Of a stretch of 64,000 nt of DNA, positions 1-7,629 are shown piece by piece. The position numbers and the translations under genes are program-made. The stretch comes from Polaribacter sp. Q13. GTDB lineage: Bacteria; Bacteroidota; Bacteroidia; Flavobacteriales; Flavobacteriaceae. The stretch lies in NCBI RefSeq assembly GCF_016858305.2, contig NZ_CP074436.1, positions 3,368,001 through 3,432,000 on the forward strand. The letters are read 5' to 3'. The notes beneath the pieces were generated by a model that searched no databases, was not told the DNA's origin, and saw nothing but the letters and a program-made list of their open reading frames with translations. How positions within the stretch are numbered: the stretch's first letter is position 1; the number at the start of each line of letters is the position of its first letter.

Positions 1-627
1 ATCAATAAAAAAGCCTCTTTTTTAGCACGTTTAGGTTCTGGAAGTGCAAGTAGAAGTATAGAAGGACCGATGGTTGTTTGGGGAAATCATCCAGAAATAG
101 AAGGAAGTTCAGATTTGTTTGGTGTACAATTTCCTTATAAAGTGCATCCGGTTTTTGATAATTATCAAGATGCAATTTTGTTAGTTGATAAAGGAGAAAA
201 ACAAGTTTCTAGTACCGTTGGTCATAATTTAATGCATGAGCATCCGTATGCAGAAAGTCGTTTTACCCAAGCAAACGATAACTTGAGTAAAATGTCAGAA
301 ATTCTTCAAAACGGAGATATTAAAGCATTTGTTAATTTGGTAGAAAGTGAAGCGTTAACATTGCATGCTATGATGATGACTAGCAATCCATATTTTATTT
401 TGATGAAACCAAATACATTAGAGATTATTAATAAAATTTGGGAATACCGAACTGAAAATAATAGTAATATTTGTTTTACCTTAGATGCAGGTGCCAATGT
501 GCATGTTTTGTATCCGGAGAATGAAAAAGAAAAAGTAAATCATTTTATAGAAAATGAACTTTCTAAATACTGTCAGAAAAATCACTATATTTATGATACT
601 GTTGGACTTGGCGCTAATAAAATGTAA
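1..627 (+). CDS. mvaD: diphosphomevalonate decarboxylase, 3' part (5' end outside window)
   Basis: The open frame enters from the left edge, so the start codon is not in the window; 208 codons plus stop are visible. The first residues read KASFLARLGSGSASRS, the conserved serine-rich loop of mevalonate-diphosphate decarboxylases, followed by IEGPMVVWG. These GHMP-superfamily enzymes make isopentenyl diphosphate from mevalonate diphosphate with ATP in the cytosol. The next genes are a mevalonate kinase-like protein and a prenyltransferase, which fits an isoprenoid operon. An internal ATG at 70 is too late to be the real start because it would cut off the serine loop. Confidence 0.93.
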   Translation: MNKKASFLARLGSGSASRSIEGPMVVWGNHPEIEGSSDLFGVQFPYKVHPVFDNYQDAILLVDKGEKQVSSTVGHNLMHEHPYAESRFTQANDNLSKMSEILQNGDIKAFVNLVESEALTLHAMMMTSNPYFILMKPNTLEIINKIWEYRTENNSNICFTLDAGANVHVLYPENEKEKVNHFIENELSKYCQKNHYIYDTVGLGANKM

Positions 628-651
628 TTTATCAGAATTAAAACAATTTAA

Positions 652-1047
652 ATGAACGCTTTTATAAAGTTAGTATCCATAATAATTTTTCTTTTTACAG
701 TATCTATTTCTGCACAAAAAACCACTTGGTTAGATGGGCAGTTAAAAGAGACAAACCAAGCTAAATCTGTTTATTATACAGTAAATTCTAGTAATGCTAA
801 AGAAGTAATTTATTTTTATAAAAGTGGTAAAGTTTTTAGGAAAATAGGCTACTCTAAAGGCAAGTTCGAAGGAGTCTTTTCTGAATTTTATGAATCTGGC
901 GAATTAAGAACTTCCGGAACCTATGTCGATGGTTTAGAGGACGGTGTCTGGAAAACGTATTATAAGAACGGAAAGAATAAGGAAAAAGGAAAATACACAA
1001 AAGGAGAAAAAGTTGGTGTCTGGAAAACTTTTTACAAGAATTTTTAA
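652..1047 (+). CDS. secreted MORN-repeat (YwqK-like) protein
   Basis: 131 aa. Residues 1-21 form a signal peptide (basic start, hydrophobic core, cleavage near SISAQK). The rest is a run of MORN-type repeats with the pattern YxxGxxxxxGxYxxGxxxGxWxxYYxNG, for example EDGVWKTYYKNGKNKEKG and VGVWKTFYKN. Such proteins are often named YwqK antitoxins by automatic annotation, but no toxin partner is visible here. It lies 24 bp after mvaD on the same strand and the next gene has its own promoter. A periplasmic or surface location is inferred; function is unknown. Confidence 0.8.
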   Translation: MNAFIKLVSIIIFLFTVSISAQKTTWLDGQLKETNQAKSVYYTVNSSNAKEVIYFYKSGKVFRKIGYSKGKFEGVFSEFYESGELRTSGTYVDGLEDGVWKTYYKNGKNKEKGKYTKGEKVGVWKTFYKNF

Positions 1048-1052
1048 TAATG

Positions 1053-1081
1053 TTTTGTTAATATATTAATTCGTATTTTTG
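1053..1081 (+). promoter_or_regulatory. Bacteroidota-type promoter before the mevalonate kinase-like gene
   Basis: A TTTTG (-33) at 1053-1057 is followed after 16 nt by TATTTTTG (-7, consensus TAnnTTTG) at 1074-1081. The start codon lies 20 nt downstream, suggesting a short leader. The gene may therefore be expressed separately from mvaD. Confidence 0.6.
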
Positions 1082-1101
1082 CAACACTATAAAAAAGAAA
1101 A

Positions 1102-2028
1102 ATGAAAGGACCATTATTTTATGCTAAAATCCTTCTCTTCGGAGAATACGGAATCATAAAAGATTCTAAAGGGTTAGCAATTCCGTTTAATGCATACCGA
1201 GGAGCTTTAAAAACTTCAGTCGATTTAAGTGGAAGCCCTAAAGTTTCCAATCAAAATTTAGAACGTTTTTATAAACATTTAACTACCTTAACTACAGATT
1301 TAGTTTCCTTTAATTTAAAGGATTTAAAGAGAGATATAGAAAACGGAATGTATTTTGATTCTTCTATACCACAAGGGTATGGAGTTGGTAGTTCTGGTGC
1401 TTTAGTTGCGTCTATTTATGATCAATATGCAGACGATAAAATAACCGTTTTAGAAAACTTAACGAGAGAAAAGTTATTAAAATTAAAGCAAATTTTTTCT
1501 TTAATGGAATCTTTTTTTCATGGGAATAGTTCTGGTTTAGATCCTTTAAATAGCTACTTAAGTTTACCAATATTAATCAATTCTAAAGACAATGTAGAGC
1601 CTGCAGGTATTCCTTCTCAAAAACAAGGAAAAGGAGCTGTTTTCTTATTAGATTCTGAACAAATTGGTGAAACGGAACCTATGGTGAACATTTTTATGAA
1701 TAAGATGAAAAACGAAGGTTTTAGAAAAATGATTAGCGAAGAATTTGCAACAACAACAGATGCTTGTATTGAAGATTTCTTAGGAGGAAACGTAAAATCT
1801 TTGTTTGGTAATGTAAAATCATTGTCTAAAATTGTTTTAAAGAATTTTAAACCAATGATTCCAGATGCTTTTCATAAAGTTTGGGAAAACGGAATTAAAA
1901 CAAATGATTACTATCTAAAACTTTGTGGTTCTGGTGGTGGTGGTTACATTTTAGGTTTTACTGAAGATTATGAAAAAGCTCAAAAAAGCCTTAAAAACTA
2001 TAAATTAGAATTAGTTTATAGATTCTAA
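1102..2028 (+). CDS. mevalonate kinase-like GHMP kinase
   Basis: 308 aa. It begins AKILLFGEYGI, the N-terminal GHMP motif, and has the ATP-binding glycine/serine loop near residue 93 (PQGYGVGSSGALVAS) and the C-terminal KLCGSGGGGYILGF motif. In the mevalonate pathway these kinases phosphorylate mevalonate or phosphomevalonate. The neighbouring mvaD and prenyltransferase support an isoprenoid role. I cannot separate mevalonate kinase from phosphomevalonate kinase with certainty, but the overall pattern resembles what is annotated as mevalonate kinase in Flavobacteriaceae. The next gene starts 4 bp after its stop. Confidence 0.8.
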   Translation: MKGPLFYAKILLFGEYGIIKDSKGLAIPFNAYRGALKTSVDLSGSPKVSNQNLERFYKHLTTLTTDLVSFNLKDLKRDIENGMYFDSSIPQGYGVGSSGALVASIYDQYADDKITVLENLTREKLLKLKQIFSLMESFFHGNSSGLDPLNSYLSLPILINSKDNVEPAGIPSQKQGKGAVFLLDSEQIGETEPMVNIFMNKMKNEGFRKMISEEFATTTDACIEDFLGGNVKSLFGNVKSLSKIVLKNFKPMIPDAFHKVWENGIKTNDYYLKLCGSGGGGYILGFTEDYEKAQKSLKNYKLELVYRF

Positions 2029-2032
2029 TTTT

Positions 2033-2950
2033 ATGATTAGTTTTAAAGCCAAAAGAATCATTTTTAAATTTTTTAGCTTACTTTCTGTTATAAGAGGTTA
2101 CAACATTCTTGTGCTTGTTTTAGCGCAATACTTAGCGGCTATTTTTATATTTTCACCCCAAAAAAAACTTAGAAGTATTGTTTTTGATGTTGATTTGTTA
2201 TACATCATTTTAGCAAGTATATGTGTTGTTGCAGCTGGTTATATCATCAATAATTTTTATGATGTTCAAGTAGATAGAATAAATCGTCCTCTAAAAACAG
2301 GTATAGATAATTATGTAAAACAGTCTGTCAAGTTAAAATTATATTTTACATTAAATTTTTTAGGTTTTATTTTTGGTCTATTAATTTCCGGACGAGCAGC
2401 GTTGTTTTTTGCAATTTATATTTTTGCTATTTGGTTCTATTCCCATAAGCTTAAAAAGTATCCATTTACAGGATTGGTTTCTGCTACAGTGCTTACAATT
2501 TTGCCTTTTTTTGCGGTCTTTGTATATTTTAAAAATTTTTCAAAAATAATTTTTGTACATGCCGTTTTCTTGTTTTTAGTACTTATGGTAAGAGAATTAC
2601 TAAAAGATTTACAGAATATGAAAGGTGCAATAATAAATGATTATGAGACTTTTCCTGTCTTTTATGGAGAAAAAAAGACAAAACAGTTATCAATATTCTT
2701 ATTGGTTTTAACATTATTTCCTGTGGTAATTTTGTTTAGTTATCCAGCATTAAGTTATATGAGATTCTATTTTTATTTTGCATTAATGGTGCTGATTTTT
2801 TTAGGGTTTTATTTGTGGAATTCAACAGAAACGAAACAATATAGAATGATGCATAATGTTTTGAAAATCTTGCTTTTAATAGGTGTTTTTTCTTTAATTT
2901 TTATAAAGCCAGAACTAATTGTAGAAAAAGTAATAGATAGATTGAATTAA
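2033..2950 (+). CDS. UbiA-family prenyltransferase (geranylgeranylglycerol-phosphate transferase-like)
   Basis: 305 aa integral membrane protein with about eight hydrophobic segments. The first Asp-rich motif is NNFYDVQVDRINRP near residue 77, which matches the NDxxDxxxD prenyl-diphosphate/Mg site. The second is around RELLKDLQNMKG near residue 190. UbiA enzymes move a polyprenyl chain from its diphosphate to an acceptor in the membrane. Flavobacterial genes at this position are commonly named geranylgeranylglycerol-phosphate geranylgeranyltransferase; the substrate cannot be read from the sequence. It is tightly coupled to the kinase upstream (4-bp gap) and so probably uses the pathway's product. 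Confidence 0.82.
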   Translation: MISFKAKRIIFKFFSLLSVIRGYNILVLVLAQYLAAIFIFSPQKKLRSIVFDVDLLYIILASICVVAAGYIINNFYDVQVDRINRPLKTGIDNYVKQSVKLKLYFTLNFLGFIFGLLISGRAALFFAIYIFAIWFYSHKLKKYPFTGLVSATVLTILPFFAVFVYFKNFSKIIFVHAVFLFLVLMVRELLKDLQNMKGAIINDYETFPVFYGEKKTKQLSIFLLVLTLFPVVILFSYPALSYMRFYFYFALMVLIFLGFYLWNSTETKQYRMMHNVLKILLLIGVFSLIFIKPELIVEKVIDRLN

Positions 2951-2962
2951 GCTTTTTTTGCG

Positions 2963-2970
2963 TATTTTTG
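2963..2970 (+). promoter_or_regulatory. -7 promoter element for rluB
   Basis: TATTTTTG (TAnnTTTG) lies 19 nt before the ATG at 2989. It overlaps the alternative upstream ATG at 2968, which therefore should not be part of the message. This decides the rluB start. Confidence 0.6.
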
Positions 2971-2988
2971 CAAAAATTTTTTAAAGTA

Positions 2989-3843
2989 ATGAATTCAAAT
3001 AAAAACTCGTCGAGAGGACGACAAGAAGGTAAAAAAAGTACTCCACTTAGTAGAAAAAGCAAGCCTTTAGCTAGAAAGACTCCGAAGAAAACTTTTACCA
3101 AAATTAAAGAGGCTCCAAAGTCTAATGACGCAACAGGAATCCGTTTAAACAAATACATTGCAAATTCTGGAGTTTGTTCTCGTAGAGAAGCAGATACGTA
3201 TATAGAACACGGTAGTGTAGAGGTAAATGGAAAGCTAGTAACAGAAATGGGGTATAAAGTACAGCCAGACGATATTGTTCGTTTTGATGGGACTTCTATA
3301 ACACCAGAACAAAAAAGATATATTTTACTGAACAAGCCTAAGAACTACATTACCACAATGGATGATGATAGAGGTAGAAAAACAGTAATGGAGTTGATTG
3401 CAAATGCATCAAAAGAAAGAATCTATCCTGTAGGAAGATTAGATAGAAACACTACTGGTTTGTTGTTGTTTACTAATGATGGTGATTTAGCCAAAAAATT
3501 AACACACCCAAAACATAATGTTCGTAAACTATATCACGCTTCTTTAGATAGAAAATTAGAGTTAAGAGATTTAGAGAAATTACGTGGAGAGGTTATTATT
3601 GAAGGTAGAAAAGTATTTATTGATGCGGTTTCTTATGTAGATGGACAGCCAAAGTCTGAAATAGGTATCGAAATACATTCTGGTAGAAATAGAATTGTGC
3701 GTAAAATATTTGAACACGTAGGTTATAAAGTAAATAAACTAGATAGAGTTATTTTTGCTGAATTAACAAAAAGAAACTTACCGAGAGGTAGATGGAGAGA
3801 GTTAACGAACTTAGAGATTACCAATCTTCAGATAATGAAATAA
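2989..3843 (+). CDS. rluB: 23S rRNA pseudouridine synthase, RluB/RsuA family
   Basis: 284 aa from the ATG that follows the promoter. A Lys/Arg/Ser-rich tail fills residues 1-45. An S4 RNA-binding domain follows (RLNKYIANSGVCSRREAD). The catalytic pseudouridine-synthase domain has GRLDRNTTGLLLFTNDG, in which the first Asp is the catalytic residue, and the late motif EIHSGRNRIVRKIFEHVGY. It isomerises uridine in 23S rRNA. The basic N-terminal extension is longer than in E. coli RluB and is low in complexity. A strong terminator follows the stop codon. Confidence 0.88.
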   Translation: MNSNKNSSRGRQEGKKSTPLSRKSKPLARKTPKKTFTKIKEAPKSNDATGIRLNKYIANSGVCSRREADTYIEHGSVEVNGKLVTEMGYKVQPDDIVRFDGTSITPEQKRYILLNKPKNYITTMDDDRGRKTVMELIANASKERIYPVGRLDRNTTGLLLFTNDGDLAKKLTHPKHNVRKLYHASLDRKLELRDLEKLRGEVIIEGRKVFIDAVSYVDGQPKSEIGIEIHSGRNRIVRKIFEHVGYKVNKLDRVIFAELTKRNLPRGRWRELTNLEITNLQIMK

Positions 3844-3852
3844 AATAATTAA

Positions 3853-3881
3853 AAATCCAGCTTTTAGCTGGATTTTTTTAT
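3853..3881 (+). terminator. rho-independent terminator after rluB
   Basis: AAATCCAGC / GCTGGATTT stem with a TTTTA loop, followed by a run of seven T, 9 nt after the rluB stop. Confidence 0.85.
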
Positions 3882-3974
3882 GCCTAATTTTTACGAATAT
3901 TATTTTGGAGAGTTGTGTTTGATAGAAAAAGAATAATACTTCTATAAAAAAGTTCCGAAAAAAAAAGTTGGTAA

Positions 3975-4014
3975 AATCAAAAAACCGTTGAAAATCAAAA
4001 GATTAACAACGGTT
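3975..4014 (-). terminator. terminator of the first tRNA-Leu
   Basis: AACCGTTG (3983-3990) pairs with CAACGGTT (4007-4014) across a 16-nt loop. Read on the minus strand the hairpin follows tRNA-Leu directly and ends in TTTTTTGATTTT. The same hairpin occurs after the second tRNA-Leu. Confidence 0.75.
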
Positions 4015-4106
4015 ATTGTACTGAAGGCGGGACTTGAACCCGCACGGCCATTACTGACCACTGGATTTTAAGTCCAGCGTGTCTACCAATTCCACCACTT
4101 CAGCAT
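3978..4106. repeat. 129-bp direct repeat, copy 1 (tRNA-Leu plus terminator)
   Basis: This segment is identical to 4398-4526 by eye. It spans the whole tRNA-Leu gene and the terminator hairpin and stops within a few bases of both ends of that unit. Confidence 0.9.
4019..4104 (-). tRNA. tRNA-Leu (anticodon UAA), copy 1
   Basis: 86 nt. Acceptor stem GCTGAAG with CTTCAGT (G-U closing pair), D arm GTGGAATTGGTAGACAC, anticodon stem CTGGA/TCCAG with loop CTTAAAA giving anticodon TAA, a long variable arm of class II type, and T arm GCGGGTTCAAGTCCCGC. CCA is not encoded. Confidence 0.95.
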
Positions 4107-4397
4107 TGGAATTTTTATATAAAGTAAAAATTGATATTTTAATCAAAACTTACTTTCTGTATTATTTAAAAGATCTTTTTACTGTTGTCCTTGTTTCTAA
4201 GGGCTGCAAAGATACCACCTTTAATGATAATCTACAACATTTAAAGAAAAAATTAATAATAATTATTGTAATTTTTATTAATGTGTTAATTATCATTTGA
4301 TTAAAATGAGTATTATCTTAAAAATAGTTAAATGTTATTACGAATTATTTTTTATAATTTTAAAAAAAAAAAGGTGAGGAGCGGCTGGGGTTAAAAG
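4105..4397. other. spacer between the two tRNA-Leu loci
   Basis: It holds the promoter of the first tRNA-Leu and otherwise very AT-rich sequence. Possible reading frames here have no family resemblance and overlap the tRNA promoter, so I call no gene. Confidence 0.6.
4207..4237 (-). promoter_or_regulatory. promoter of the first tRNA-Leu
   Basis: On the minus strand TTG (4237-4235) and TATCTTTG (4214-4207) are 20 nt apart, matching the Bacteroidota -33/-7 pattern. The tRNA begins about 100 nt downstream. The leader has a CCTTAGAAA-like stretch resembling the leader of the tRNA-Gly/tRNA-Leu unit. Confidence 0.6.
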
Positions 4398-4434
4398 CAA
4401 AAAACCGTTGAAAATCAAAAGATTAACAACGGTT
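4395..4434 (-). terminator. terminator of the tRNA-Gly/tRNA-Leu unit
   Basis: Same AACCGTTG/CAACGGTT hairpin as after the first tRNA-Leu, at 4403-4410 and 4427-4434. On the minus strand it is followed by a T-rich stretch. Confidence 0.75.
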
Positions 4435-4526
4435 ATTGTACTGAAGGCGGGACTTGAACCCGCACGGCCATTACTGACCACTGGATTTTAAGTCCAGCGT
4501 GTCTACCAATTCCACCACTTCAGCAT
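4398..4526. repeat. 129-bp direct repeat, copy 2 (tRNA-Leu plus terminator)
   Basis: Identical by eye to 3978-4106, at an offset of 420 bp. The flanking sequences differ sharply at both ends. Confidence 0.9.
4439..4524 (-). tRNA. tRNA-Leu (anticodon UAA), copy 2
   Basis: Base-for-base the same 86-nt gene as copy 1. It follows tRNA-Gly by 15 nt on the minus strand and is probably transcribed with it. Confidence 0.95.
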
Positions 4527-4539
4527 GGTAATAGAATAG

Positions 4540-4611
4540 AGCGAAAGACGGGATTTGAACCCGCGACCCCCACCTTGGCAAGGTGATGCTCTACCCCTGA
4601 GCTACTTTCGC
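4540..4611 (-). tRNA. tRNA-Gly (anticodon GCC)
   Basis: 72 nt. Acceptor GCGAAAG/CTTTCGC, D arm TAGCTCAGGGGTAGAGCA, anticodon stem TCACC/GGTGG with loop TTGCCAA (anticodon GCC), T arm GCGGGTTTGAATCCCGT. The discriminator base is U, usual for tRNA-Gly. CCA is not encoded. Confidence 0.95.
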
Positions 4612-4667
4612 AGTCGTTATTTTTAAAGAACTTTTCTTTTTAATTACCCTTATTCCTAAGAGCGGTG

Positions 4668-4698
4668 CAAATATAATATCTTTTATTGTTCTGGCAAA
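4668..4698 (-). promoter_or_regulatory. promoter of the tRNA-Gly/tRNA-Leu unit
   Basis: On the minus strand TTTG (4698-4695) and TATATTTG (4675-4668) are 19 nt apart, a near-perfect Bacteroidota promoter. Transcription would run through tRNA-Gly into the second tRNA-Leu. Confidence 0.7.
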
Positions 4699-5003
4699 TT
4701 TTTATTTAATTTTTTTGAATTTTTAAATCAAATATTTTTTTGATAAAATGAACCCTTTTTTTTGTTACTAAAAAAAGATAATATAGCTGGTGTAATTTAT
4801 AATAATAAAATGTTTTCTAATTAACTTTTCATCGTGAAAGAGACGTTTTTAAAGAAGGTAATATGTTTTATGTATTGTTTTTATCTTTTAACAAAAGGTG
4901 TTGTAACGGTGTGCTTATAATTGATAGTTATAAATTAAGACTTAATAATAGAAAGTAAGTTTAGGAATTTTAAATCTTGGTAAGAAAGTGTGTGTTGTAT
5001 ACA
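4699..5003. other. gene-free AT-rich stretch
   Basis: I see no supportable gene, RNA or repeat between the tRNA promoter and the terminator of the superoxide dismutase gene. Confidence 0.55.
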
Positions 5004-5038
5004 TAAAAAAGCATCCTAAAATTTAGGATGCCTTTTTT
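5004..5038 (-). terminator. terminator downstream of superoxide dismutase
   Basis: GCATCCTAAA (5011-5020) and TTTAGGATGC (5022-5031) form a strong hairpin flanked by A6 and T6 runs, so it can work in both directions. It lies about 80 nt beyond the sod stop. Confidence 0.75.
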
Positions 5039-5118
5039 ATGTATAGATTTTGAGTAATCTTATTTTTTTATTTCAGAATTTTACATCTGAGTGAGATACC
5101 TAAAGTAACTGCGTTGCC

Positions 5119-5727
5119 TTATTTTGCTGCTGCGTAACGTTTTTCAGCTTCGTTCCAGTTAATTACATTAAAAAATGCATTAATATAATCTGGTCTTCTA
5201 TTTTGGTAGTTTAAGTAGTAAGCATGTTCCCAAACATCTAATCCTAAGATAGGAGTTCCGCCACAAGTAACACCTGGCATTAATGGGTTGTCTTGGTTTG
5301 GTGTAGAACAAACTTCTACTTTACCTCCTGGTAAAACACATAACCAAGCCCAACCAGAACCAAATTGAGTAGCTGCTGCTTTAGAAAAAGCTGCAATAAA
5401 ATCATCTTTGGTACCAAAAGCAGCTTCAATAGCATCTTTTAATTCACCAGATAAATAACCTCTATCGTTTGGGTTTAATACAGTCCAAAATAATGAATGA
5501 TTGTAAAAACCACCACCATTATTTCTTACAGCTCCATTGCTCATATCTAAATTAGTAAGAATATCTTCAATAGATTTTCCTTCTAAATCTGTTCCTGCAA
5601 TTGCGTTGTTTAAGTTATTTGTGTAACCTTGGTGATGTTTTGTATGGTGAATTTCCATAGTTCTTGCATCAATATTTGGTTCTAACGCATCATAAGCGTA
5701 TCCTAATTCTGGTAATTGAAAAGCCAT
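5119..5727 (-). CDS. sod: superoxide dismutase, Mn/Fe family (probably Mn or cambialistic)
   Basis: 202 aa, the usual length. It converts superoxide to oxygen and hydrogen peroxide. Metal ligands are visible: His27 ([12 protein letters not shown]), the His of [11 protein letters not shown], and Asp and His of [21 protein letters not shown]. The residue before FYNH is Gly rather than the Gln of typical Fe enzymes, which points to the Mn or cambialistic type. There is no signal peptide, so it is cytosolic. A candidate promoter (CTTG, 20 nt, TAATTTTA) lies upstream on the minus strand. Confidence 0.92.
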   Translation of the reverse strand: MAFQLPELGYAYDALEPNIDARTMEIHHTKHHQGYTNNLNNAIAGTDLEGKSIEDILTNLDMSNGAVRNNGGGFYNHSLFWTVLNPNDRGYLSGELKDAIEAAFGTKDDFIAAFSKAAATQFGSGWAWLCVLPGGKVEVCSTPNQDNPLMPGVTCGGTPILGLDVWEHAYYLNYQNRRPDYINAFFNVINWNEAEKRYAAAK

Positions 5728-5838
5728 TTTTTATATATTTTAAAGTTAGTGTATTATTTACGATTGTAAAATTAACCATAAATGGATGGTTTTACAAGAA
5801 ATTTATGTTCTGATAATTTATTACGGTATAAAGAAGAT

Positions 5839-6849
5839 TTATTCCCCGTATTTCTGCATAAATTCTTCTAATTCTTCAACCATATTTATGCTACCACAAA
5901 TAAAAGGAACTCTTTGGTGTAATTCTGTAGGCTGTACATCCATAGTTCTAGTGTAACCATCAGAAGATTTACCATTTGCTTGTTCCGCAATAAAAGCCAT
6001 AGGGTTACATTCGTATAGTAAACGTAATTTACCGTTAGGGTTTCTAGAACCTTTTGGATACATGTAAATTCCTCCTTTAATCATATTTCTATGAAAGTCA
6101 GAAACTAAAGATCCAATATATCTACTAGTATAAGGTCTGTCTCCTTCTTCTTCCTGACAATATTTAATATATTTTTTTACGCCTAAAGGAAAATCTAAAT
6201 AATTTCCTTCGTTTACAGAATACATAGTTCCATCTTCTGGAAATTGCATGTTAGGGTGTGATAAGTAAAAAGAACCAATAGCTGGGTTTAGGGTAAAACC
6301 ATTAACACCATCTCCGGTTGTGTACACAATCATGGTAGAAGTACCATAAACAACATACCCTGCTGCCACCTGCTCACTTCCTTTTTGTAAAAAATCTTCT
6401 AATTGTACAGGAGTTCCTGTTGGAGTAATACGTCTGTAAATAGAAAAAATGGTACCTACAGAAACATTTACATCAATATTAGAAGAACCATCTAAAGGGT
6501 CTATTAAAACAACGTATTTATTTTGATTATTTTCATCGATACTATTAATTGAAATAAAACTATCTTCTTCTTCGCTGGCTATTCCGCAAACAATATTTCT
6601 TCTTGTTAAAGTCTGTATAAACTTATCGTTGGCGTAAACATCTAATTTTTGTTGATCTTCACCTTGTATATTTGTGTCTCCTGCCGCACCAATAATGTCT
6701 ACCAAACCAGCTTTATTTACTTCGTGATTCACCACTTTTGCTGCTAATCGTATAGAGTTGAGGAGACTAGAAAGCTCTCCTGAACTATATTTAAAAGCAT
6801 GTTGATTTTCAATAATAAATTCACCTAAAGTTTGTTTTTGTAATGCCAT
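5839..6849 (-). CDS. fbp: class I fructose-1,6-bisphosphatase
   Basis: 336 aa. It hydrolyses fructose 1,6-bisphosphate in gluconeogenesis. The metal and substrate motif [20 protein letters not shown] is complete, as is the upstream acidic site CGIASEEED. The C-terminal substrate region [20 protein letters not shown] is present. It stands alone, divergent from the GNAT gene. The class II aldolase of the same pathway is also in this window, about 24 kb away. Confidence 0.95.
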   Translation of the reverse strand: MALQKQTLGEFIIENQHAFKYSSGELSSLLNSIRLAAKVVNHEVNKAGLVDIIGAAGDTNIQGEDQQKLDVYANDKFIQTLTRRNIVCGIASEEEDSFISINSIDENNQNKYVVLIDPLDGSSNIDVNVSVGTIFSIYRRITPTGTPVQLEDFLQKGSEQVAAGYVVYGTSTMIVYTTGDGVNGFTLNPAIGSFYLSHPNMQFPEDGTMYSVNEGNYLDFPLGVKKYIKYCQEEEGDRPYTSRYIGSLVSDFHRNMIKGGIYMYPKGSRNPNGKLRLLYECNPMAFIAEQANGKSSDGYTRTMDVQPTELHQRVPFICGSINMVEELEEFMQKYGE

Positions 6850-7023
6850 GATACCTATAATGTTATTTTTGTAACAAATATCTAATTTTTTTAAAGTTAC
6901 TACAACGTTTTAGTTGTTTAATTTTTCTTCAAAAATTTAAACAAATCAAAAATAACTGTGTAAAATATTTAAATATTTTTAGTAGATATGAAAAAAACTA
7001 TCTTTGACTAAAATTTATATAAA

Positions 7024-7503
7024 ATGGATTTTATAGTACGATTAGGAGAGGAAAAAGACATGCAATCTGTATTGAATTTAATTACAGAGTTGGCTGTTTT
7101 TGAGAAAGAGCCAGATGCGGTAGAAATTACGGTAGAAGATTTAATAAAAGATGGTTTTTCTAAGAATCCTCAGTTTAAAGTGTTTGTTGCAGAACAAGAG
7201 AATAAAATTATTGGTATTGCCTTGTTTTATGAGCGTTTTTCTACTTGGAAAGGAAAGTCTATTCATTTAGAAGATCTAATAGTTACACAAAGTAAGCAAA
7301 AAATTGGTGCGGGAAAAGCGCTATATACAGCTGTTTTAAAATTTGCACACGATAATAATTACAATAGAGTTGCTTGGGAAGTAATAGATTGGAATACCAA
7401 TGCTGTAGAATTTTATAAAAGTACAGGAGCCACTTATTTAAGTGATTGGTCTGTGGTGCAAATGAATAAAGAAAACTTAACTAAATTTATTCAAAACAAT
7501 TAA
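7024..7503 (+). CDS. GNAT-family N-acetyltransferase (diamine/thialysine acetyltransferase-like)
   Basis: 159 aa, a single GNAT domain. The N-terminal part (RLGEEKDMQSVLNLITELAVFEK) resembles spermidine/spermine and thialysine N-acetyltransferases. The acetyl-CoA loop is LEDLIVTQSKQKIGAGKAL, a variant of the Q/RxxGxG/A motif. The final motif is WNTNAVEFYKSTGA. The acceptor substrate is not certain. A weak inverted repeat (CCACAT/ATGTGG, 30-nt loop) follows the gene. Confidence 0.8.
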   Translation: MDFIVRLGEEKDMQSVLNLITELAVFEKEPDAVEITVEDLIKDGFSKNPQFKVFVAEQENKIIGIALFYERFSTWKGKSIHLEDLIVTQSKQKIGAGKALYTAVLKFAHDNNYNRVAWEVIDWNTNAVEFYKSTGATYLSDWSVVQMNKENLTKFIQNN

Positions 7504-7629
7504 AAATTTACCACATAAAATCATAGGCTATATTTCCTCAAATTCAATGTGGTAAGAGAAGTCGCAAGTGAGTTGTGTAGTACTTACTTAGTAATTTTTG
7601 TTAAAAATAATTTAAATTAATAATTAGAA

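Noticed and set aside
652..1047. Toxin-antitoxin system from the MORN/YwqK protein
   Set aside because: There is no toxin candidate beside it, and the protein is secreted, which does not suit an antitoxin.
4079..4300. 73-codon plus-strand frame across the first tRNA-Leu region
   Set aside because: It starts inside the tRNA gene, crosses the tRNA promoter and is a low-complexity Ile/Leu-rich sequence.
7504..7629. Lysine riboswitch before lysC
   Set aside because: The leader is 126 bp and shows only a CCACAT/ATGTGG pairing; the multi-helix core of a lysine riboswitch is not recognisable.
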